This document shows positions 7,803 to 16,272 of a stretch of 46,881 nt of DNA, piece after piece (the stretch's first letter is position 1; each line of letters opens with the position of its first letter). The stretch lies in NCBI GenBank assembly GCA_017626305.1, contig JAGAIW010000041.1:1-46881 (forward strand), written 5' to 3'. This DNA is from Clostridia bacterium (GTDB taxonomy: Bacteria; Bacillota; Clostridia; Christensenellales; Borkfalkiaceae). The notes below the pieces were generated by a model. That model saw only the letters and a program-made list of their open reading frames with translations. It ran no database searches and was not told the origin of the DNA. The position numbers and the translations under genes were made by a program.

Positions 7803-8578
7803 TGAGAGCGGACAAATACTTTGCGGATACGTTCGGTTCGCGAACAAAATCTGCCGAAGCTATCGAAAAAGGGTTGGTGCTCGTCAACGGAAAAATCATT
7901 CGCCCAAAAGATGAAATTCACGAAAACGACCAAATCACGTTTATTACTACTCAGCAGCAATTTGTTTCCAACGGCGGATATAAACTTCAACGCGCGTTTG
8001 ACGTGTTTGAGATTGATTGTCAAAATAAAGTATTCGTCGATATCGGCGCGAGTACGGGCGGATTTACCGATTGTTTATTACAACACGGCGTGGCAAAGGT
8101 GTACGCCGTCGACGTAGGGGAAAGCTTGATGCACTCCGACCTATTAAAGAGCGGTAAAATCGTTCAAATGGAAAATACAAACGCAAGATATTTAGAAAAA
8201 GCTGATTTTTCTGACGCAATCGACGGAGTTGTTGTAGACGTTAGCTTTATATCTTTACGCTTGATTTTTCCAGCTATTCGGCGAATTTTAAAAGATAATG
8301 GGGACGTATTCGTTCTTGTGAAACCGCAATTTGAATGCGAAAATAAGAATATCAGCAAAAATGGTATAGTACGTCCTTCGGCGCATCCGCAAATCGTTGA
8401 AAAAGTATTATCGTATGCATTAGAGAATACGTTATACCCGTTTGGATTAACAAACGCACCGATTAAAAAAGGGAAAAATATCGAATATATCTTGCATTGC
8501 AAACCAACGTATGAAAATGCAAAATCGTCTGCGCAAATCATGACGCAATTACAAACATTTTTACGTTCTAACAAATGA
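7802..8578 (+). CDS. tlyA: TlyA family RNA 2'-O-methyltransferase
   Basis: This 258-residue protein has an N-terminal S4 RNA-binding domain (about 1-60) and an FtsJ-like Rossmann methyltransferase with the SAM loop VFVDIGASTGGFTDCLLQHG (about 77-96) and VKPQFE later on. TlyA-type enzymes methylate cytidines in rRNA; in firmicutes the gene (yqxC) sits next to dxs and is often misnamed hemolysin. The start shares one base with the dxs stop (TAATG), so translation is coupled. Specific rRNA targets cannot be read from the sequence. Confidence 0.95.
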   Translation: MRADKYFADTFGSRTKSAEAIEKGLVLVNGKIIRPKDEIHENDQITFITTQQQFVSNGGYKLQRAFDVFEIDCQNKVFVDIGASTGGFTDCLLQHGVAKVYAVDVGESLMHSDLLKSGKIVQMENTNARYLEKADFSDAIDGVVVDVSFISLRLIFPAIRRILKDNGDVFVLVKPQFECENKNISKNGIVRPSAHPQIVEKVLSYALENTLYPFGLTNAPIKKGKNIEYILHCKPTYENAKSSAQIMTQLQTFLRSNK

Positions 8579-8598
8579 GAAAAATAAGGAGAATCCAA

Positions 8599-9405
8599 AT
8601 GAAAATAGGGGTTTTGGGCAATAAAAACAAAGTCAAGAACACCAACGCCGTACAACGTTTATTGACTTTATTAACCGAAAACGGTTACCAAACCTTACAA
8701 TTTCACACGCCAAGTGAAATCAAAGACGTAGACGTTCTTATCGTACTTGGCGGGGACGGCGCTATTTTACATTCCGCAATTAACGCTGCCGTAAACGGTA
8801 TCAAAATTATCGGTATCAATTATGGCAACCTTGGCTTTTTAACGGAATATGAAAAAGACGAGTTTGAAGACGCACTTCAACTTTTAGCGCAAATTCAAGC
8901 AGGCTCTTGCAGAACGTTACAACGTACTTTATTACAATTAGAAATTAACGGAAAAACATTCTATGCATTGAATGAAATTTCCGTTCAACGTTACAGCGGA
9001 ATATCCCCCGTAAAAAATACCCAAATTTTGCGCCTTGGCATACAAACGCAGGAAGGAGATACGTTCGTTGCAGGCGACGGCGCATTATTTTGTACGCCTA
9101 CGGGATCTACCGCTTATTCACTTTCCGCAGGCGGCGCAATTTTAACGCCCGAAGTACCCGTTATTATGATGACGCCTATATGCGCCTTTTCTATGCGCAG
9201 TAGACCGACTGTCTTTTCGGATCAAGAAATCTTCCATGTTGTTATCCAACACGGAAACGCTGCAATTTCCTGCGACGGTTCAACGATTGCGGTATTATCC
9301 GAAGATGCGCAGATCGCCATTAAAAAAGCACCGTTTACGGCGGATTTTCCCATTCGGGAAAACTCTGATTTCTTTGCAAAGGTACGTAGTAAATTAAGTG
9401 AGTAA
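8599..9405 (+). CDS. nadK: NAD kinase
   Basis: This 268-residue enzyme phosphorylates NAD to NADP. The GGDG motif is at 51-54, GINYGNLGFLTEY at about 72-84, and the second signature GDGALFCTPTGSTAYSLSAGG is present. An upstream in-frame ATG at 8575 overlaps the tlyA stop, but AAGGAG (8586-8591) lies seven bases before the ATG at 8599 and the family N-terminus MKIGVLGN begins there, so 8599 is preferred. The usual PH in the motif after TPI is replaced (TPICAFSMRSRP). The gene lies between tlyA and argR, a common clostridial position. Confidence 0.95.
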   Translation: MKIGVLGNKNKVKNTNAVQRLLTLLTENGYQTLQFHTPSEIKDVDVLIVLGGDGAILHSAINAAVNGIKIIGINYGNLGFLTEYEKDEFEDALQLLAQIQAGSCRTLQRTLLQLEINGKTFYALNEISVQRYSGISPVKNTQILRLGIQTQEGDTFVAGDGALFCTPTGSTAYSLSAGGAILTPEVPVIMMTPICAFSMRSRPTVFSDQEIFHVVIQHGNAAISCDGSTIAVLSEDAQIAIKKAPFTADFPIRENSDFFAKVRSKLSE

Positions 9406-9439
9406 TTAGGCTCGATAGAAACAATAAGGAGTAGGGAAA

Positions 9440-9892
9440 ATGTTACGTTCGGCAAGACATGCTAAAATTTTAGAACTTATTTCACATAAAGAAATAGAAA
9501 CGCAGGAAGAGCTGTGTTCAGAGTTGAACGCGCTTAATCATGCGGTAACACAAGCTACCGTTTCTCGCGATATTCGCGATTTGCATTTGTTTAAGGTAGC
9601 AGGCATTGAAAAAAAATATCGCTACGCCTACATAAACGACGGAGAAAGTGAAATTTCCCCGAAAATGAAAAGCTTATTTCGCGATTGCGTAGTCTTCGTT
9701 AAAGCGGCGAAGAATTTGGTCGTCGTAAAAACGCTTACAGGAAACGGGGCAAACGCAGGCGCGGTAGTCGATAAACTCAGCTATGAAGGAATCGTGGGAT
9801 CGGTTGCAGGCGACGATACGCTGTTAATCGTATGTGAAACGGACGAGAGTGCGTTAGAAATCGTTGAAAAAATCAATGAATTTATGAAATAA
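9440..9892 (+). CDS. argR: Arginine repressor ArgR/AhrC
   Basis: This 150-residue arginine-responsive hexameric regulator has an N-terminal winged helix-turn-helix (about 1-70, recognition helix TQATVSRDIRDLHL) and a C-terminal oligomerisation/arginine domain with GNGANAGAVVDKL and EGIVGSVAGDDTLLIV, including the Asp-Asp pair that binds arginine. The RBS AAGGAG is clear. It is located directly before recN, as in most firmicutes, where it can also be expressed with repair genes. Confidence 0.97.
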   Translation: MLRSARHAKILELISHKEIETQEELCSELNALNHAVTQATVSRDIRDLHLFKVAGIEKKYRYAYINDGESEISPKMKSLFRDCVVFVKAAKNLVVVKTLTGNGANAGAVVDKLSYEGIVGSVAGDDTLLIVCETDESALEIVEKINEFMK

Positions 9893-9903
9893 AATATATC
9901 TTT

Positions 9904-11598
9904 ATGTTATCCAGACTTACCATTAAAAACGTTGCATTGATTGACAATGCCGACATATCTTTTGACGAAGGCTTAAACGTACTTTCGGGGGAAACGGGCG
10001 CGGGGAAATCCGTTATTTTGGACTCCATAAACTTTGTTTTGGGGGCAAAAGCGGACAAAACCATGATTCGATACGGGGAATCGGAATGTATGGTTAAAGC
10101 CGAATTTTTCGTTTCGGAAAACGCGAAGGCGCTTACCGCTTTGCAAGAGCTGGATATTGAATCTGACGGTGAAATCATCATTTCCCGTAAATTTACTGAC
10201 AGCGGAAAAAATTCTATTAAAGTAAACGGAAACACCGTAACGGCGACTATGCTCCGAAGAGTTACCGATTCTCTCGTAGACGTCCATGGGCAAAGCGAGC
10301 ACTTCTTTTTATTAAAAGAGAGTAATCAGTTGAAAATGCTCGACGAAGTGATCGGCAACGAAGTACAAAAGCATAAAGCGAACCTTTCCGTTCTATTAGC
10401 CGAAAAATGGGATATTGAACAACGTATTGCGCTTTTAGGCGGTGACGAACAAGAGCGTAGTAGACGTTTGGATATCCTTCAATTCCAAATTAACGAAATA
10501 CAATCCGCTGATTTAAAAGACGGGGAAGAAGAAGAACTTCTCTCCATAAGAAACAAAATTCATAACTTAGAAAAAATTATTTCCGCATTACGCGACGCGT
10601 CGCAAGCATTGACAGGGGAATACGGCGTTTTAGACGGTTTACATACCGCTGAACGCTCCGTTTCCACCATAGCAAAACTTGACGACGCCTATCAAGATAT
10701 TGCCGCTAAAATCGAAAGTCTTGCCATGGACGCAGACGACGTATCGCAAACGCTTGCCGACCTTGGCGACGAGCTGTATTTCGACGAAAACGAAGCGGAC
10801 AGAGTGGAAGTTCGATTAGACGAGATTAAGGCGTTAAAACGCAAATACGGCGCAGATAAAACCGCTATCGACGAGTATTTACAAAAAATCCTTTCCGAAC
10901 ACGAGCTTTTATCCGATTGCGAAGGACAATATGCCGCGCTTACGACAGAAAGGAACAAAATCCTTAAAAAGATATTTAAGGTATGCCAAGGCTTAACAAA
11001 CGTAAGAAAAACACAAGGAAGTGCTTTTTGTCAACGTGTAAAAGAAGAATTAAAAACGTTAAATATCCCGCACGCCGAATTCACGATTGACTTTAACGAA
11101 TACGGGGAAGAAGATGCGTCACGTGCTACACAAAACGGGTTAGATTCTATTTGTTTCCTATTTTCCGCAAATGCAGGTGAACCCGTCAAGCCACTTGGTA
11201 AAATTATTAGCGGTGGGGAAATGAGCCGTTTTATGCTTGCAATTAAAACGCAACTTTCCGCAATAAATGAAATTTCCACGTATATTTTTGACGAAATCGA
11301 CGCGGGTATTAGCGGAAAAACGGCAAAAGTGGTTGGGGAAAAACTTGCCGATATTGCGAAAAATACGCAAGTTATTGCGGTTTCTCACTTGGCCCAAATT
11401 GCCGTAATGAGCGATAAACAGCTGCTAATCGAAAAACAAGAAACGAATGAAAAAACGCATACGCAAGTGAAAATGCTTGACGAGCAAGGAAAAATTCAAG
11501 AAATTATTCGCCTTTTAGGCGGGAACGTGTCGGACGAATTTGCTTATCGCCATGCAGAAGAGCTGTTAAAGCAAGCACAAGACTATAAAAACAATTAA
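9904..11598 (+). CDS. recN: DNA repair protein RecN
   Basis: This is a 564-residue SMC-like ATPase of double-strand break repair. Walker A GETGAGKS is at 29-36, the Q-loop HGQSEHFFLL is near 130, long coiled coils occupy about 150-380, the ABC signature ISGGEMSRFMLAIK is near 435, and Walker B FDEIDAGISG with the H-loop VSHLAQIA lies near the end. It is complete and of normal length. No good RBS precedes the ATG, which is 11 bases after the argR stop, so it probably depends on coupled translation. No LexA-type box was noticed before it. Confidence 0.97.
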   Translation: MLSRLTIKNVALIDNADISFDEGLNVLSGETGAGKSVILDSINFVLGAKADKTMIRYGESECMVKAEFFVSENAKALTALQELDIESDGEIIISRKFTDSGKNSIKVNGNTVTATMLRRVTDSLVDVHGQSEHFFLLKESNQLKMLDEVIGNEVQKHKANLSVLLAEKWDIEQRIALLGGDEQERSRRLDILQFQINEIQSADLKDGEEEELLSIRNKIHNLEKIISALRDASQALTGEYGVLDGLHTAERSVSTIAKLDDAYQDIAAKIESLAMDADDVSQTLADLGDELYFDENEADRVEVRLDEIKALKRKYGADKTAIDEYLQKILSEHELLSDCEGQYAALTTERNKILKKIFKVCQGLTNVRKTQGSAFCQRVKEELKTLNIPHAEFTIDFNEYGEEDASRATQNGLDSICFLFSANAGEPVKPLGKIISGGEMSRFMLAIKTQLSAINEISTYIFDEIDAGISGKTAKVVGEKLADIAKNTQVIAVSHLAQIAVMSDKQLLIEKQETNEKTHTQVKMLDEQGKIQEIIRLLGGNVSDEFAYRHAEELLKQAQDYKNN

Positions 11599-11613
11599 AA
11601 AAGCGATAAAATA

Positions 11614-11642
11614 GAATAGAAACGCTTAATTTGCGCAAATTA
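11614..11642 (+). promoter_or_regulatory. Possible sigma-G-like promoter with 16-bp palindrome before spoIVB
   Basis: GAATA (11614-11618) and CAAATTA (11636-11642) are spaced by 17 bases and resemble the sigma-G consensus (GMATR / CATNMTA), with mismatches in the -10. A perfect 16-base palindrome TAATTTGCGCAAATTA (11627-11642) overlaps the -10. In B. subtilis spoIVB is transcribed by forespore sigma factors, so this fits. The match is imperfect and untested. Confidence 0.35.
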
Positions 11643-11661
11643 CCTATGAACGGAGGAGTTT

Positions 11662-12678
11662 ATGCGTAAATTAAGTGTTTTTTTTATGGGAATTACCGCG
11701 TCATTTCTGATTACCTTAAACGGATTGCCCATTTCTAAATATACGGCAAAAGCCGATTTACCTACACAAGTATACGTAGGGGGAATGTCGGCTGGCTTTA
11801 CTTTACAATCGGGAAACGTACAAGTGGTAGGATTATGCGAAGTAATGACGGAATCGGGCGTTCTTGCACCTGCATTAAAGGCTGGCATACGTTCGGGCGA
11901 TAAAATTATAAAAGTTGCAGGTATTCGTGTCAAAACAATAGAAGAATTGAATGATATTATTCATAAAAACAGCAATAAAACAATAGAAATTGTCTTTCAA
12001 CGGGGAGATTGCGAACAGTCGCTCTCTCTGACAGCCGTCAAGGATAAAATCAGCGGACGGTATAAAATAGGTATTTTAGCACGTGACAGCATTTCGGGTA
12101 TCGGTACGGTTACTTATATTAACGCCGAAAACGGACGATTCGGTTCTTTGGGACATTCGGTAATCAATGAAAGTAAAGAGCGATTGCAAATATCCAAGGG
12201 TACGGTTTACGAATGTAATATTGTCGGCGTAAATAAAGGAATACGCGGAAAAGCAGGGGAATTAAAAGGTATGTTCATGGGCGATCAAACGCTTGGAACG
12301 GCAGAAAAGGTATGCGAAAGCGGTATTTTTGGACAAATTTCACAATCCTTTACCGTATCGGAGCTTATGAAAACGGTAGCAGATTCTAACGACGTAATAC
12401 CGGGAAAAGCGTATATCTATTCAACCGTCAACGGCATATCTCCAAAAAAATATGAGATTGAAATCGTAAAAGTCGATAAATATAATAAGGACCATAAAAA
12501 TTACGTGATAAAAATCGTTGACCGCGAACTTATTGCAGAAACGGGGGGAATTGTACAAGGCATGAGCGGAAGCCCCATTTTGCAAGACGGAAAGCTAATC
12601 GGTGCGGTAACGCACGTATTTTTAAACGACCCTACCCGCGGGTATGGAATTGATATACAAACCATGTTAAAGGAATAA
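11662..12678 (+). CDS. spoIVB: SpoIVB, forespore signalling serine peptidase
   Basis: SpoIVB (338 residues) is secreted from the forespore and triggers pro-sigma-K processing by cleaving SpoIVFA. An N-terminal membrane anchor/signal (about 5-24) is followed by a PDZ domain (about 45-125, with SGDKIIKVAGIRV) and an S55 peptidase domain. The catalytic triad is visible as His165 (GSLGHSV), Asp287 (KIVDREL) and Ser302 (GMSGSP), with the 15-residue Asp-Ser spacing of the B. subtilis enzyme. THVFLNDPTRGYGI is the family C-terminus. The RBS GGAGGAG is strong. spo0A, which normally follows, is absent. Confidence 0.98.
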   Translation: MRKLSVFFMGITASFLITLNGLPISKYTAKADLPTQVYVGGMSAGFTLQSGNVQVVGLCEVMTESGVLAPALKAGIRSGDKIIKVAGIRVKTIEELNDIIHKNSNKTIEIVFQRGDCEQSLSLTAVKDKISGRYKIGILARDSISGIGTVTYINAENGRFGSLGHSVINESKERLQISKGTVYECNIVGVNKGIRGKAGELKGMFMGDQTLGTAEKVCESGIFGQISQSFTVSELMKTVADSNDVIPGKAYIYSTVNGISPKKYEIEIVKVDKYNKDHKNYVIKIVDRELIAETGGIVQGMSGSPILQDGKLIGAVTHVFLNDPTRGYGIDIQTMLKE

Positions 12679-12685
12679 TATGCGT

Positions 12686-12702
12686 GACATAAGAATTATG
12701 TC
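12686..12702 (+). promoter_or_regulatory. Dyad GACATAA-N3-TTATGTC upstream of dacF
   Basis: A perfect seven-base inverted repeat with a three-base centre lies eight bases after spoIVB. It has no T-run and therefore looks like a protein-binding dyad rather than a terminator. A CTGACA hexamer overlaps its end, but a matching -10 at normal spacing is poor. Its half-site (TTATGT) reappears in the coaE-glgB intergenic region in the opposite arrangement. Confidence 0.3.
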
Positions 12703-12745
12703 TGACAAAGTAGTTTATTTATGTTAAACAAATAAGGAGAATGAA

Positions 12746-13933
12746 ATGAAAAAAATTTTAAGCGTATTCTTAGGCGCTCTTTGTGCTTTCTCGATATGTA
12801 CTACGACAAGTAAAGTGCCTGCTTTTGCCGAATCAACCAGCGTTCAAAGTGAGAAAACAACGGAAAATTTACAACTCAGCGCAAAATCGGCGTATCTTAT
12901 GGATTACTCTACGACGACTCCTATTTACGCAAAAGGCGAAAAAACGCGTTTGCCCATTGCAAGTATGTGTAAGATTATGACGTTAATTTTAGCCTTTGAA
13001 GCGGTGGATAACGGCGTGATGACTTACGACGAAGAAATTACAATCAGCGAACGTGCTGCGTCTATGGGTGGTTCGCAGGTGTTTTTAGAAGCTAACGCTA
13101 AATATCCCGTAAAAGAGCTTATAAAAAGTATAATCGTCTGTTCTGCCAATGATTCTTGCGTTGCGCTAGCGGAAAAAATCGCCGGGAGCGAAGAAGTATT
13201 CGTACAGCGCATGAACGATAAAGCGAAATCACTTGGGGCGAACGATACTTTGTTTGCGAATTGTACGGGACTTCCCAAAGAACCGCAATATTCTTGCGCA
13301 AAAGACGTTGCGTATATGCTTAAAGAATTGCTTACGCATGAAGAGTATTTTACCTATGGTAAAGTATGGATGGATAAATTCATGCATCCGCAGGGAAGGT
13401 ATACTGAGATAACGAATACGAATAAACTCGTTCGTTTTTACGACGGTTGCGACGGGGGAAAAACGGGCTTTACAAATCAAGCCGGATTTTGTCTTGCCGC
13501 CACAGCCAAACGCGGTAATCTTCGCGTAATCTCCGTTGTAATCGGGGAAGAAAACAGCAAAACGCGTTTTAATGACGTACGAACGACCTTTGATTACGCT
13601 TTTGCGAATTATTGCGCTACACCGATTGTGGAAGCAGAAAAGACGCTCGATAAAACGATTGCCGTTTGCGGCGGAAAGCAAAAAACAGTGAAAGTATATC
13701 CTAAGCGCTCTGCGTATACCTTCCAAAGACGCGGTGAAGTTTCACATTCCCAAACGGAAGTGTATTGCGACAATTTGCGCGCGCCTATTTCAGCAGGGCA
13801 ACAGGTTGGGTATATCGTCGTCTATACGAACAACGTAGAAGTAGATAGAATTCCCTTACTAGCGAAAACTGACGTAAAAGAAGCTGATTTCTTCGACCGA
13901 TTGAAAGACGTTGCAAACGGTTGGAATGGCTAA
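12746..13933 (+). CDS. dacF: D-alanyl-D-alanine carboxypeptidase (DacF-like)
   Basis: This is a 395-residue secreted low-molecular-mass penicillin-binding protein (peptidase S11). Signal peptide about 1-28 (AFA then ES). Active-site motifs: SMCK (Ser73-Lys76), SAN (133-135) and KTG (239-241), followed by the PBP5-type C-terminal domain (about 290-390). It removes the terminal D-Ala of peptidoglycan stem peptides. DacF is assigned by position after spoIVB; in B. subtilis dacF heads the spoIIAA-AB-sigF operon, but here a terminator follows and those genes are absent. Cys inside SxxK is unusual. The RBS AAGGAG is clear. Confidence 0.9.
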   Translation: MKKILSVFLGALCAFSICTTTSKVPAFAESTSVQSEKTTENLQLSAKSAYLMDYSTTTPIYAKGEKTRLPIASMCKIMTLILAFEAVDNGVMTYDEEITISERAASMGGSQVFLEANAKYPVKELIKSIIVCSANDSCVALAEKIAGSEEVFVQRMNDKAKSLGANDTLFANCTGLPKEPQYSCAKDVAYMLKELLTHEEYFTYGKVWMDKFMHPQGRYTEITNTNKLVRFYDGCDGGKTGFTNQAGFCLAATAKRGNLRVISVVIGEENSKTRFNDVRTTFDYAFANYCATPIVEAEKTLDKTIAVCGGKQKTVKVYPKRSAYTFQRRGEVSHSQTEVYCDNLRAPISAGQQVGYIVVYTNNVEVDRIPLLAKTDVKEADFFDRLKDVANGWNG

Positions 13934-13963
13934 AATAATCTGTAATAAAATATGAAAAACGAC

Positions 13964-14011
13964 AAAAATCCGTTCTCCGATAAAAAAATATTCGGAAAAC
14001 GGATTTTTACG
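13964..14011 (+). terminator. Intrinsic terminator after dacF
   Basis: An 11-base perfect outer stem AAAAATCCGTT/AACGGATTTTT (13964-13974 with 13998-14008) extends inward by CTCCGA/TCGGAA with one mismatch. The A-rich left and T-rich right arms make it work in both directions. It closes the asp23-to-dacF stretch. Confidence 0.85.
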
Positions 14012-14062
14012 TAAAAAAATACCTTTTCAACTCTTGCAATTTTTTCTGTAATTTGTTAAAAT

Positions 14063-14081
14063 ATTAGTATAATATACTAAT
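14063..14081 (+). promoter_or_regulatory. 19-bp palindrome over the lysA -10 region
   Basis: ATTAGTATAATATACTAAT is a perfect palindrome around a single central base. It contains TATAAT (14068-14073), the likely -10 of lysA, and ends ten bases before the lysA ATG. A repressor bound here would block the promoter and ribosome binding. No convincing -35 was found at 17-base spacing, so an activator or a weak promoter is possible. Confidence 0.5.
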
Positions 14082-14091
14082 CGGATACATT

Positions 14092-15423
14092 ATGAACGAA
14101 AGAGAAACTTTAAAAATAAATGCAAAAGGACATTTGGAGCTAGGGGGAGCAGATTGTGTAGAGCTCGCCAAACAATTCGGCACGCCCGTATACCTTTACG
14201 ACGAAGCTTATATCCGTCGTATGATGGGCGTATATCGCGATACTTTGCAAAAAGAATACGGCGAAAATGCTATGGTTTTATATGCATCAAAAGCCTTTTC
14301 CTGCCAAGCAATTTACCGTATTGCCGCCGAAGAAAATATCGGCATTGACGTTGTTTCCGGCGGAGAATTGTATACGGCGTTGCAGGCAGGTTTTCCCGCC
14401 GAGCGCATTTATATGCACGGAAATAATAAGCTCGATTATGAAATTGAAGAAGCATTAGACGCCCAAATCGGGTGTATTGTTGCCGACGCTTACAGCGAAA
14501 TCGACAAAATTGAAACCGCCGCCGCCAAACGTAATATGGTTCAAACCGTACTTTTGCGTATCAATCCAGGGGTGGAAGCGCATACGCATGCATTTGTACA
14601 AACAGCAACGACGGACAGTAAATTCGGGTTTTCTATTGCCGACGGCTCAGCAGAACAAATTACCGCATACGCCTTGCAGAAAAAGCATATTCGTTTAGTC
14701 GGATATCATTGTCATATTGGGTCGCAAATCTTTGAAAAGCAGTCGTTTGTTCTTGCCGTAGAAAAATGTATACGTTTTATGGCTGAGATGAAGGACAAGC
14801 TTGCCTTTGAAGCCGACACCTTAAATCTTGGCGGTGGATTTGGTATCTGGTACACCGACGAAGACAAAAAGCTCTCCGCAGAAAACTACGCCGAATATTT
14901 ACAATCTTCCATAGCCGCCGTAAAGGAATACGCACAAAAATACGCCCTTAAACTTCCGTATATTTTGGTTGAACCAGGGCGTTCGATTGTCGGCGAAGCG
15001 GGCATTACGCTGTATACCGTTGGCGCGATTAAAGATATTCCCGGCGTAAAGAAATACGTTGCGATTGACGGCGGTATGTTTGAAAACCCCCGTTATGCGT
15101 TGTATCAATCGAAATACACGCCGATTTTAGCAAATCGCGCGAATGAAGAACCTACGGAAATTGTTTCCATTGCAGGAAAATGCTGCGAAAGCGGCGATAT
15201 TATTGCCGTAAACGTGGCTCTTCCCGAAGTGAAAAGCGGCGACGTTTTAGCCATACTTTCCACGGGCGCGTATAACTATTCCATGGCAATGAATTACAAT
15301 CGCAATAAAATTCCGCCTTGCGTTTTAGTGAAGGACGGAAAAGGGGAATATATCGTTCGCCCGCAAACGTATGAAGATATCGTGCGGAACGACTGTATTC
15401 CCACGCGCTTATTAAAAAAGTAA
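14092..15423 (+). CDS. lysA: Diaminopimelate decarboxylase
   Basis: This 443-residue PLP-dependent enzyme converts meso-diaminopimelate to lysine. The PLP lysine is Lys67 in YASKAFS. Other motifs are HCHIGSQIF, GGGFGIWY (PLP phosphate loop), EPGRSIVGEAG and CCESGDII, which supplies the cysteine of the adjoining active site in the dimer. The start has only a weak RBS (CGGAT). The gene has its own promoter region after the dacF terminator and no lysine riboswitch. In relatives it lies in the same dacF-to-scpA neighbourhood. Confidence 0.97.
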   Translation: MNERETLKINAKGHLELGGADCVELAKQFGTPVYLYDEAYIRRMMGVYRDTLQKEYGENAMVLYASKAFSCQAIYRIAAEENIGIDVVSGGELYTALQAGFPAERIYMHGNNKLDYEIEEALDAQIGCIVADAYSEIDKIETAAAKRNMVQTVLLRINPGVEAHTHAFVQTATTDSKFGFSIADGSAEQITAYALQKKHIRLVGYHCHIGSQIFEKQSFVLAVEKCIRFMAEMKDKLAFEADTLNLGGGFGIWYTDEDKKLSAENYAEYLQSSIAAVKEYAQKYALKLPYILVEPGRSIVGEAGITLYTVGAIKDIPGVKKYVAIDGGMFENPRYALYQSKYTPILANRANEEPTEIVSIAGKCCESGDIIAVNVALPEVKSGDVLAILSTGAYNYSMAMNYNRNKIPPCVLVKDGKGEYIVRPQTYEDIVRNDCIPTRLLKK

Positions 15424-15444
15424 TACCTTATACGGAGCATAAAA

Positions 15445-16272
15445 ATGGAAAAAGAGAAACTGACTTTGGCATCAGTAAAGAATTTTGAAACGGAAGTGGA
15501 TTATACGACCGTTTTGGATAACTTTGAAGGGCCGTTAGACCTTCTTTTGCACTTAATTAAAGAAGAAGAAATTGAAATAAAAGACGTATTCGTGTCGCAA
15601 GTAACCGAACAATTTTTGTCTTATATGAAAGGCTTGCCGTATTTGGATATGGAAAAAGCAAGCGAATACTTAAATATCGCCGCTACTATTATCAATATAA
15701 AGGCTCGTCGTTTACTGCCGCCTACGGAAGAAGATTTTGGCGACGACGGATGGGACGATAACGGTGAATTTGAAAGCAAGTATAATCCTGAGCAAGAACT
15801 TATCCAAGCCTTGGAAGAATATCAAACGGCGAAAAAACTTCGTGAGAGAGAAACGGTGGGGTATTTCTTCAAAGAACCCGATAAAGATTTTACTTCCGTC
15901 CAAGTACAATATAAAGACTTAACACTCGACGGCTTGGTGGACGCTTTTACGAAAATGATGCTGCGCTTAGAAAGCAAAAAAAGCGAAGCTGCGCCTCCCA
16001 GAGAAATCCCTAAGGATATTTATACCGTACGGGATAAAATCAAGCATATACGCGAACGGATAACGCAATTTGAACGGACAGAATTTGAAGAATTATTTGA
16101 CGAAAACTCTTCCATTCCAGAAATCGTAACGACGTTCCAAGCACTTTTGGAACTGTTAAAGCACCAGTTTATCGTCGTAGAACAAAACGAACTGTTTTCT
16201 ACGATAACGATAAGAAAAAATCCAAATAGAAGTGAGGACGAAGAAATTGGAGAAATTGACGAATATAATTGA
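15445..16272 (+). CDS. scpA: Segregation and condensation protein A (kleisin)
   Basis: This 275-residue kleisin subunit of the SMC-ScpA-ScpB condensin complex has the family opening LDNFEGPLDLLLHLIKEEEIEIKDV (about residues 25-50) and MEKASEYLNIAATIINIKARRLLPP (about 70-94). A central acidic linker is followed by a C-terminal winged helix ending in FSTITIRKNP. The RBS CGGAG precedes the ATG. It overlaps scpB by 26 bases, as is common. Confidence 0.97.
   Translation: MEKEKLTLASVKNFETEVDYTTVLDNFEGPLDLLLHLIKEEEIEIKDVFVSQVTEQFLSYMKGLPYLDMEKASEYLNIAATIINIKARRLLPPTEEDFGDDGWDDNGEFESKYNPEQELIQALEEYQTAKKLRERETVGYFFKEPDKDFTSVQVQYKDLTLDGLVDAFTKMMLRLESKKSEAAPPREIPKDIYTVRDKIKHIRERITQFERTEFEELFDENSSIPEIVTTFQALLELLKHQFIVVEQNELFSTITIRKNPNRSEDEEIGEIDEYN

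Noticed and set aside
14012-14091. Lysine riboswitch upstream of lysA
   Set aside because: Only about 80 bases are available between the terminator and the ATG, too short for an L-box of about 170 bases, and no L-box motifs are seen.
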